The position numbers and the translations under genes were made by a program. 64,000 nt of DNA from Anaspis maculata (lineage: Eukaryota > Arthropoda > Insecta > Coleoptera > Scraptiidae), in the NCBI GenBank assembly GCA_949128115.1, contig OX421962.1, positions 11,483,262 through 11,547,261 of the forward strand, read 5' to 3'. Under the pieces are notes generated by a model, which was not told the DNA's origin, searched no databases, and saw only the letters and a list, made by a program, of their open reading frames with translations. Below, in pieces: positions 1 through 8,699 of the stretch. Positions within the stretch are counted from its first letter, which is position 1. Every line of letters begins with the position of its first letter.

Positions 1-1070
1 ACAGGATGAAAAATTGGGAGGATGAAAACTATAAGGGGATAAGGAGGGGTTGCATGGTAATATAAAACTGATTTATGTATTTGACGAAAAGATCCTACCA
101 TTTGCCACAATCGTAACAAACAGGATAAAAATATTAAAGATAACTTTGATTCAAGGGGTTGAGGTTTACCTATTATAATATAACACGATTTTAGTATTGG
201 GGGGTTAATTTGAATATGAAATTGCGGTTTACGATCGACGCAATTGAAATATGTCCAAGACATTTCCAAAGTATTATTGATATTAAAATACCACCAACTG
301 CAAAACTGGGGGTGGTTGGTGTTCAAATAAACTAAACAATGCAAACACAATAAAGTAGGTATGTATGATAATAAGTATTACGAGTTCCTGTACCTCATGT
401 ACGGTTTGGGGGAACTATAGTAGGTCGATGACCCTATATGGTCGTTCAGAATAGGGGTTGCTTATATCTAAGGGTAGTAACGTAAACTGCCACCACTGTA
501 CTCAGTTGTTTTATATGGAGAGACAGATCCATAGGGGGAGAGGAACAGACCATCTGGGTGCATCTTACGGTTTTAATCTAGGTTGGGTCCGGCAGACGAG
601 GCATTTGAACCGAGTAGGAATTTCCAGCTTATAATTATCTGTCTACGTGAAGGGTGGTCAGATGAACAAAAGATTTCTCAAAACAAAACATTATATATAT
701 TCATTCAAGATGAGCAAAATTAAAAAATACAAATACTGCAAGATTGTTATCAAAACTGGTATTAAAAATATTTACAAATACAGCCATCCACGTGACTTGA
801 AACATTAATTGGTAAACAAACAAACTCAGCTGACACTGTAACGTTTGAATGACGTAATTGACATTCAGTGACTGCGCCAGTAAAGTAGAGCCCTGCGCTC
901 TGACTTGCGCTCGCACAACCAGAGGGCATCACCCACTGCTTTACTCGTGGTACCATTTCCATGGTTAACAATACATTTAGAACGAGATATGCGAGAGTAA
1001 AGCAACAACTGTCGCGACGCCATAATGGCGTTGATTCGTCATAGCTCGTGCACATGACGTAAGTGGAGAT

Positions 1071-1073
<3 letters not shown>
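1..1073. other. No gene recognised
   Basis: AT-rich sequence with only short frames on either strand and no motif, paired repeat end or protein similarity that I recognise. Confidence 0.5.

Positions 1074-1110
<37 letters not shown>
1074..1110. repeat. (GA)n microsatellite
   Basis: An essentially pure GA dinucleotide run of about 37 bases. Confidence 0.95.
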
Positions 1111-1113
<3 letters not shown>

Positions 1114-2080
1114 CACTAGCATGAGAGACATAGTTATAGCAGATGATCATTATTACGGGTGACTCAATCTTTATCCGTGAGGATATTATTTTAATAGATT
1201 TTACCATATATACGGTGACGTCACACTGATAAGGACTCTAATTTTTACGTTCCACTCTGAGTTCCAACAGAGTTCACTCGCGAAGAACACAGGGGTCATG
1301 TCTTTAGGGCGAATAGGTTGCACGTTACGAAGGAACGCGTCTTCGCGTAACTTAGAAAAATGTAAATCTTATAAGGCGGCGATTTCCTGTGTAGTACCAG
1401 GAAAGGAATACAATGGATTACTCGCGCGTGATTTCAACAGTAGAATTGTGGTACTTTGACCACTCAAAATTCGGGAATTTTACTGGGAGGAACCGCTAAA
1501 CTTGGACGGTCTTGCCGACACATTCGAGGCTTAGAAACTTAGTGACTTTAGTTAATTAATCATGAGTAAATTAGTAATGGAATTTAACCGCGTCGCGGCC
1601 TGCAAACGAAAATGCAGCTTGGTTCAAAGTTGGGTCGGAACTCTCTTGGGAAAAGTCAAGTGGGACCTATTCATCAACTTTGGTTATCTTTTCACCGCGT
1701 GGTCTTACGGACTAATAAGAGCGGACCTTCGTTGGTGGTCGGGCTTTTCTGATGCGACGCTAAAATCTGCACGTAGCATTTTGTTCAGTCTGGAAATATA
1801 TGATAACCTCGAGTTTTCGAAGGAAATAATTCAGCCGTCTGGTTGACTTATTCATTACATTGAAGCATCGGAATGTTTAGCAGGGATAAGGCGGTCGTAA
1901 TTTAGTGCCGAATCTCTCTCATAATTCGAATTAACTATAGAAAAATAGCAGTTGGGTTACAACAAGAAAAATTAAGCTTCAGCAACTATTCAAAAGAAAT
2001 CCCGAGTAGAGGAAACCAAGCAAATAAGGCCCGGTTTGCTACACCCTCACACACCATATCCGGTAAAATTGTAAGATCAG
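1111..2080. other. No convincing gene; one unassigned 94-codon frame
   Basis: A + strand frame at 1562-1846 (94 codons, ATG start, Trp-rich middle) has no domain I recognise and no visible gene context. I treat it as chance or as an exon fragment at best. The remainder holds nothing recognisable. Confidence 0.35.
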
Positions 2081-3100
2081 CAATAGGGTATGTGACTGTG
2101 TCGGATTTTAATGGTTTTATGTCTTTGTTATGAGCAAGTGAAAATTGAAATGTAGCTTGTGCAACATTTCTCGATGATACATTGATTAATTGATAAGAAA
2201 AGTGAAATTAAAAATTAAATTATTTTAAATCAATGTCACGTGACCTAAAACGCGCCACGATTGGGTGTGACGTCAATCTTCATATCTGTCATTTCTCATC
2301 TGTCACCGGAGATGTCACGTAGCCCGTAGCGTGTGACGAAGCGTGTCGGTGTTTTCAATTTCACCTGAAAAGAAAATGTGATCCAGGTTTCTCGAGAGCG
2401 AATAGCAGTACGCTGCCTCAAATGGACGCTGTAATGGTTGGGCAGTTTTTTTCACGTCATAATAAAACTGTAGGCACATTCACTAAAATACGGTAGTCTA
2501 AAGTCTGACCACTAACTTCACTTTTAATAACATAACCTCAAATCTCAAATTGTGTTTTAATATCATTTATCGATTATATAACACATATGATACTTGATAT
2601 AATTAAAGGTACCTACCTACCAAGCTCATATACCTACATCAAAATGGTTTTCACAAAAATAGATGGACGACTCCGAAGATAATCCATTTGGTTGGATCCC
2701 TTCTCACAAGTTTCAGCCACTTCCTTCTCATGTGTTCTTTTTTGGGTACCACAATGAAAAGTTAATGTGGGGAACTTCTTCCCGTGTTTTTGCAAAGAGG
2801 CACCACACACCAGTGATATGATTTTCCACTCATTGTTCTCCAAACAGAACAGCGTCCTTGCGAACATGTGATGGTTTGTTTACATTCGCGAATGACACTT
2901 GACAGTTTATGAACTGTGACGTCACAATGGCCGTTGACTTTCATAAAGCGTTTGGGCGCCAAATATTTTAGCGAAATAAAGAAGATTTTTTTTTACGTGA
3001 AATAAACATGCTTTGAACCAAATAAATACTACTTTCAGTGGAAACCAAGCAATTAGAAATTATTTAGACCAAAATTGAAAAACCGTCACATACCCTATTG
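2081..3100. mobile_element. TIR DNA-transposon relic carrying a THAP exon remnant
   Basis: The two ends are inverted copies of CAATAGGGTATGTGAC (2081-2096 and 3085-3100), giving a 1020-bp unit. No clean target-site duplication is visible. Inside, on the minus strand, lies a decayed THAP zinc-finger exon (separate entry). THAP domains occur in P-type and some other cut-and-paste transposases, so this may be an internally deleted copy of such an element; the superfamily is not settled. Confidence 0.55.
2635..2840 (-). pseudogene. THAP-domain exon relic
   Basis: The minus strand reads an N-terminal Trp-Cys-x4-Cys stretch (WCVVPLCKNT), then an in-frame TAA. In the same frame follows a segment with the family's basic patch and invariant Trp (RRKWLKLVRRDP). 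After a frame change comes a closing Cys-x2-His-Phe (FCENHF). Order and spacing match the C2CH THAP DNA-binding finger. The stop and the frameshift show it is dead. It lies inside the TIR element 2081-3100, consistent with a transposase first exon. Confidence 0.6.
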
Positions 3101-3784
3101 TGTAAACATGAAAAAAACGAGTTATTTCGCAACGAGACAGAATTATTATGTAAATATTTTGCTTGAAGAGCATGGACACGCAATTTTCGATATCATTATT
3201 CTAGTGTGAAGAAGCAAATTATTGATAATTTATTATAGCCCCGAATTTTCAGGAAAAATCTGCGCCAATGAGTGAAGGTCATGAGTCAGTGAACCTAGAT
3301 CAATTTGAAATGAAATGTCGGCTTTACCCAAAATTGATATGAAACCTCCTATATCGTAACTTGTTGATACGTAACGTTCCGTAACGTAAGTTAAAATCAA
3401 TAAACTTATCTTTAACAACAATAAATTCTTGCCTTATTCTCTCTAGATGGCATAGGATCGTTGTGACGTGTCGACTCACACGTCTGGTGTCGGGTTAATA
3501 CAGTTAAGCACCTTGTAGTTGAGGAGGTTCAACAAAGAACTTGATCAGATTTTTTCCACGGTGAAAATCAATGCGTTTATTTTTCTGATGAATTATTTAT
3601 TCACTTATCAAACAAGGTCTTCCATGAGTAGGTTCTATTATTGTGTGAGCAGGTCAAAGCCGCAATTAATTTTGATGGAATTCTACATAATAGGTGGAAT
3701 CACAGACGTGGGTATGTATTTTATCACGTGTTTGCTATCCAGTATTACAGTTCGAACAATGCCCAATCGATGGCCAGTTCCATC
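3101..3784 (+). other. 5' flank of Gr gene 1, related to the Gr4 flank
   Basis: The part from about 3500 to 3784 is clearly homologous to the sequence before Gr gene 4 (about 53175-53460). Shared words include TTGATCAG, CACGGTGAAAA and TATTTTATCACGTGTTTGC. The homology runs to the shared ATG, so it probably contains the promoter and 5' UTR duplicated with the gene. Nothing recognisable lies between 3101 and 3500. Confidence 0.5.
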
Positions 3785-4956
3785 ATGAGCTACAAACTAT
3801 CAAGACGTGACATTCGATTCATGACGATACCTTACTCAATCACGAATTTCCTAGGGCTGACCCCGCATTACCATTTTCAAACATCCACAGTAAGATCCCC
3901 TTTGAAACACAAGATCCAAGTAGTTGTCCAAGTGGTAGCAATTCTCACCGTCGTCAACTATGTAGTGATATTGAGAAGATTGAAAATGCTCGTGTCGGAC
4001 TATGTAGACGCCTTTTTGCTTGTTTTGGACGGTTCATTTTATCAACTAGTGATATTTACAACGTTATTGAGCTCATTGCGTCACAAAAACTGGAAGAAGC
4101 TTAACAAGAACTTTCAGTTAATGAACGGCATGATGGTGACAGCCAGGGAGAATTTGGGCTTATGGAGAAACCCTACGGTCCACTTTGCCTTGCTTAACGT
4201 TGTTATGATCATGGAGTTTGCCCTTCGCATATTCGCTGTAGCGAGTGCTCATCTGGAACATCACCAAACAATCGCTGCCTGGTTTCAAATTATAATTGAT
4301 ACTTACGCTACAATCATTTGTGCATATAGTGAGGCTCTGATGCAGTTTGTGATGTGCAGCATTATACTGGCACTGAAACACAAATACTGTGGTGTTGCGT
4401 TGCTCCTGAAAAAGATGGACATTGGAAATGCTGTCGCTCTAGCAGCTGTGTTGGAAGAGACTGTCAGGGCTTTCAACGTGTTCTTTGGTTGGACAATTTT
4501 TATCATGTTAGTCCATAATTGTACGGATATGTTGACTTGTTTACATTTCTTCATTTTCAACTTCCAAAAAAACGAGACTACCTTGACGGCAACGACGTTT
4601 TTATTGGATGCTTGCACATCCACGGTTGGTTCATGGTTTTATTATGATTCAAGTCAAAAGTTTGATGCACTATTTGGCTAATTCATGATTTTGGTTGTCT
4701 ACAGGTCCTGACAGTTTGCATGGTTCTGGCTTGCGATTCGCTCACAAAAGAAATGAAGGTCATAGCGAAACTGGGTCAGAAGCTGGGAAGAAACAGAGTA
4801 GGAATTGGAGAGCGGAAGAGTCTGGTGGATTGTGGTGAAAAAGTCAAGATTTCTGCCGCTCGATTGTTGGCGGTCGATCGCGAAACGCTATTGCAGCTCT
4901 TCTCAGTGACGACCACGTATGTGATTGTGATGTTACAATTGAAACCGAGTTATTGA
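3785..4956 (+). CDS. Gustatory receptor gene 1 (two exons)
   Basis: Predicted seven-transmembrane insect gustatory receptor (7tm_7 family), a ligand-gated cation channel subunit in taste neurons. Exon 1 is 3785-4624 (280 codons), the intron 4625-4704 (80 bp, phase 0), exon 2 4705-4956 (83 codons plus stop); total 363 aa, normal for the family. The start is the ATG of MSYKLSRRDIR, shared with Gr4 and Gr5 and preceded by a conserved ATC; an upstream in-frame ATG is not conserved. Hydrophobic segments are spread along exon 1, and exon 2 ends with TTYVIVMLQL, the Gr signature TY-x5-Q. The donor is GTTGGT rather than GTAAGT or GTAGGT, the one odd feature. A polyadenylation-type AATAAA lies near 4988. 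The ligand cannot be inferred. Confidence 0.85.
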
Positions 4957-5750
4957 TTGCATGCATTGTGATTAAGCTGCACTCAAATAAATAAAGTAAT
5001 CATCAAATCAGTTAGTGCTATTCGGAATCTAGATGTTCATGGGCTTTTGAATGAAGCAATAATTGGAGCATTGCAAATTGGAGAAAATTTCAAATTCAAA
5101 TAGGAATTGGAACCGTGGCGTGGGTCTGGTATGCTGTACGATGTCACAGTACATTAGAAAATACTCATCATCCTATACAGCGATGCGTATGGTAGCAGTT
5201 CTAGGAAGGGTGACTGGCACGCTTCTTTGCCGTCGATGAGTGACTTTGTGACGGAAATGGGCGAAGAAAAAACAACATTGCACCTACACCTGGTCTTATC
5301 AGACTGACCCGCGATTTTTTCACGCTGACCGTGAATTTCAATTCCAATCAAGTTTAGGCGGTGGCATTTTTCCAGGGCGAATAGGTTAGCCTTCACGAAC
5401 TTTTTTCCCACGTGTCAATACTCATTCATCATAAGAGTATAAGTTGACATCATGGTATATTATTGTGCTTCAATAGTGTATGAAGTTGCGATTATCGCGA
5501 ACAAAATGTTTTGGTATGCGTATATACGTTTGATATAAGCAAAGCAGAAAATCATTTTCACGACCACCCAATAAAAAATAAACACTTGAAACACACTAAA
5601 TACAAACATCAGTGAAAAAATTCTTGGGTTAGCGTCCAGAGACACTTATAGTTCTATTCTATAAAAAATAACATTCCATAAACGCTTTGTTTTGTCTTTG
5701 TCTCCTTTTATAGGTAGCAGGTAATAATAGGTAGATGTGAATTACACAAA
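4957..5750 (+). other. 3' flank of Gr gene 1 with repeated Gr-downstream blocks
   Basis: No gene. A block with TACGATGTCACAGTA near 5137-5155 recurs after Gr4 near 54856. A block near 5483-5540 (ATGTTTTGGTATGCG, ATACGTTTGATATAAGC) recurs near 42856-42920, 55047-55105 and 55667-55725. These look like pieces of the ancestral Gr duplication unit. The sequence ends at the truncated LTR of Ty3 copy A. Confidence 0.5.
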
Positions 5751-6085
5751 CAGGGTGTGGTATAAGGTTATCCCACATCTCCCTTTTTTAATTGATTAGG
5801 TAACATGATTTCAAGAATGTTTTGAAATTACTTATATGATATGTATAATTAACCTATTACACTTAAGATCTGAATAACTATACATTTTTACATATCTAAA
5901 CGCTTCGGTGGTTTGACAATTCTCCCACTGGAAGATTTATTTATTTCCTTATCTTTATTGTATAGTTTTTCCAGTCCCAAGAATGCATCAATTATTTATT
6001 TCACACTGTCGTCATCCTCAGTTACATTTTGAATTTCGTTTCCCGTATTTACGGAATCATTTTGATCTTCAATTTCCGGAATATA

Positions 6086-7169
6086 CCGGGTGATCATTTG
6101 AAAACTATCCACCTGCTGTATCTCCTGATTCCTAGTGCAAATGTCTTTGAGCAAAAACAGGTCGATTTTTATATCGAGGGGGACATCTAAAACATACATT
6201 GAAGAATTTATATCTTGAGCCCCCTCGCCCCCACTCACCTCAACTTTGAAATTTCAAATGACACTACCTACCTTGCGATACATCAAATTGAAGAAAATTA
6301 AATTCTCTTTTTAAAAAAAATATTTTGAAATTTTTCAACCCCACCCCCTGTTCTTCCTAAAATTCTCTGAGTGTCCAAGTTTATATTCTTGACCTCCATT
6401 TTCCTTCAATACAATAAACGTCATCCTGTACAGCATCGAAAGAGAAAATTTTCTAGGAAAAAAGTGCCACCCAAAATGTACCCTTTCGCTCCCCCCACCT
6501 GACCTCAAAAATTTAAAATGTCAATACCCACTTTGTAATACATCAAATTGAAGGAAATTGAATTCTCTTCCTGAAAAAGAATTTTTCACAATTTTTAAAG
6601 CCCCCCCATCTCCCCCCTAGAATACTCCAAATGGCCAATTTATTGGGGGAGGGGTAGGAAATTTCAAAAAAATTCTTTTCTGAAAGAGAATTCAATTCCC
6701 TTTAATTTGATGTATCACAAAGTAGATGGTGTTTTGTTAAATTTGGGAGTTGAGGTGGGGGAGAGCAAAGGGGTGAATTTGGGTGGCACTTTTTCCACCG
6801 AAAACTTTCTTCTTTGATGCTATCTAGGATGACGCCAACTAAATTGAGAAAAAAATGAGGGGTCCAGAATATAAAGTGGGACAGTCAGAGAATTTTGAGG
6901 GAAAAGGGGGTGGGGTTCAAAATTTTGAAAAAACATTTTTCAGAAAGAAAAATTTAATTTCCTTCAATTTGATGTATCGCAAGGTAGGTAGTGTCATTTG
7001 AAATTTCAAAGTTGGGGTGAGTGGGGGCGAGGGGGATGAATATAGAAATTTGCCAATGTATGTTTTGGATGTCCCCCTCGATATAAAAATCGACCTGTTT
7101 TTGCTCGAATTAATATTCACTAGGAATCGGGAGTTATTGCAGGTGGATAGTTTTCAAATGATCACCCGG
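6086..7169. mobile_element. 1.08-kb inverted-repeat (MITE/foldback-like) element
   Basis: The ends are inverted copies of CCGGGTGATCATTTGAAAAC, and similarity between the arms continues well inward (GGATGTCCCCCTCGATATAA, TGATGTATCGCAAGGTAGGT and their complements). It is flanked by TATA on both sides (6082-6085, 7170-7173); copy C has a single CATATAG there. Each arm contains diverged ~240-bp direct repeats around a conserved CATCAAATTGAAGAAAATT-type word. No transposase is visible and the superfamily is unassigned. Confidence 0.75.
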
Positions 7170-7188
7170 TATAGTTTTTCTATAACAG

Positions 7189-7426
7189 TGTTACGACCCC
7201 GTCATGAATAAGATCAGTTTTGCTTACTTAGCACCTGCTGTTTATATATACGACTTCATGCAGTTAGCACGTATCACAATTCTCTGTATCATGAACGAGT
7301 GCACGTCGCACGCATAAATTGTCGATCCGTTATTACGTTCTAAAACTTGTACGAATTAAATTATTTTCACAGTTTAATAAAATTAATATTTTTTAAAAAG
7401 GCTTTTTCAAAAACAAACACGTAAAA
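7189..7426 (+). repeat. 5' LTR of the errantivirus-like element
   Basis: Starts TGTTACGACCCC and ends in an A-run (GTAAAA), one base before the primer-binding site. It matches the 3' LTR apart from one C/T difference (AAGATCAG here, AAGATTAG there). The ACAG duplication fixes its borders. Confidence 0.9.
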
Positions 7427-7427
7427 A

Positions 7428-7445
7428 TGGCGCAGTCGGTAGGAT
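7428..7445 (+). promoter_or_regulatory. Primer-binding site for tRNA-Ser
   Basis: TGGCGCAGTCGGTAGGAT is complementary to the 3' end of insect tRNA-Ser (acceptor ...CCGACTGCG plus CCA). Several Drosophila errantiviruses of the 17.6/297 group also use tRNA-Ser. Confidence 0.85.
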
Positions 7446-7733
7446 ACTAGGCCCATTTGGCACAAATAATTTTTGAAAATTTTATACGTAAAAAAGTGTT
7501 AAGTGGTGTGCTCCAGCACTTCAGCCTAGCAGCCTACATCTGTAATCAAACCAAGGAAGCTCCAGCGGAACCTGTCCTGAAGTTCTCCGACGGCAACGAT
7601 TTCCATCAAGTAGTAAGTCTACTTATTTTTATAATCATCATTGTTTGTTTCGGGGTATTCCCCTTTCCATTTTATATCCTTTTTATCTTGTTTAGTGTAT
7701 TGATATTATATTATTTACCTGTGATAATTCGAA
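7446..7733 (+). other. Untranslated leader of the errantivirus-like element
   Basis: Sequence between the primer site and the gag ATG. A frame of 96 codons overlaps it but has no recognisable domain. A 5' splice site for env mRNA would be expected here or in early gag. Confidence 0.5.
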
Positions 7734-8699
7734 ATGGCTGGAGGTGATAACGAAATTCAACTCTCTTTGAGAGATCTTAAAGATTTAATTCCCTCATTCG
7801 ATGGCGAACAAGCCTTACTGAATGATTTTATAGAAGCATGTAATTTTGCAACGGAAAACATCGAAGAAGGACAAGAAAATGTCCTTGTTTTCCTAATTAA
7901 ATCCAAACTAACTGGAAAAGCTAAAACTTTCATATCCTCGAGGAATCTAACAACCTGGGAAGCAATAAGGCCCCTTTTAATAGGCCACTTTGGCGATTGT
8001 AGGGATACCGAAGCTCTCGTCAGAGACCTCACAAATTCTTTCCAAAAAACGACTGAAACAGCGCGAAGCTTCGTAACAAAAATAGAAAACTTATTAACAA
8101 AATTAAGGTCGAGTGTTCGACTCGACGACGAAATTGACCCATTACATAAAAACACTTTAATCGAGTCACACGAAAAGATCGGACTGAAAACTTTATTAGC
8201 CGGATTAAATGACCCCTTAGGTCAATTAATAAGAGCACAAAAACCATTATCCATTAGCGAAGCCGCCCAACTAATACTTGAGGAAGAAAATATTGCATAC
8301 CTAAGATCAACGCGCAGCAGTCAAAACAATACGAAAACATTTAAAAGCTTTCCACGACAAAATTACCATAACCAACATGTTTCACCTCAAGCAGGACCGA
8401 GCAATTATGCTCATAATCCAAATCCACGACCAGACGCGAAATTCTGCAATTACTGCAAAAAACCTGGTCATTTAATAGTAAATTGCTTCAGAAGAATAAA
8501 TAATTCGAGTCACAATAATGCAAATCCTCAAAATAGAAATTTTTCAGGTCAAAGTAATTTTCAAAATCGACCAAACAATAATTTCTCAAACAATCCCGCT
8601 CCTCGCGTAAATTATTTAAAAAACGAAGATGCGGAGCTGGATTCCCCGGACGTGCAGTCTCCTATAACCCAGACGCACGTGAGCGAGTCCGAAATGTAA
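7734..8699 (+). CDS. gag: Gag polyprotein, errantivirus-like
   Basis: Intact 321-codon frame; the ATG lies in AAATGGCT after a stop-rich leader. The first ~190 residues resemble a Ty3/Gypsy capsid domain: helical, with conserved segments around NDFIEACNFATENI and FKSFPRQNYHN beginning the basic tail. A CCHC zinc knuckle (CNYCKKPGHLIVNC, about residues 237-250) is followed by an Asn-rich tail. It would form the particle and bind genomic RNA. Its end overlaps the open pol frame by about 118 nt in the -1 frame, with a slippery heptamer at 8615. It looks undamaged, so this copy could still make particles or be packaged. Confidence 0.88.
   Translation: MAGGDNEIQLSLRDLKDLIPSFDGEQALLNDFIEACNFATENIEEGQENVLVFLIKSKLTGKAKTFISSRNLTTWEAIRPLLIGHFGDCRDTEALVRDLTNSFQKTTETARSFVTKIENLLTKLRSSVRLDDEIDPLHKNTLIESHEKIGLKTLLAGLNDPLGQLIRAQKPLSISEAAQLILEEENIAYLRSTRSSQNNTKTFKSFPRQNYHNQHVSPQAGPSNYAHNPNPRPDAKFCNYCKKPGHLIVNCFRRINNSSHNNANPQNRNFSGQSNFQNRPNNNFSNNPAPRVNYLKNEDAELDSPDVQSPITQTHVSESEM

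Noticed and set aside
1562..1846. 94-codon frame as a gene
   Set aside because: ATG-initiated but no recognisable family, signal or neighbour; could be chance.
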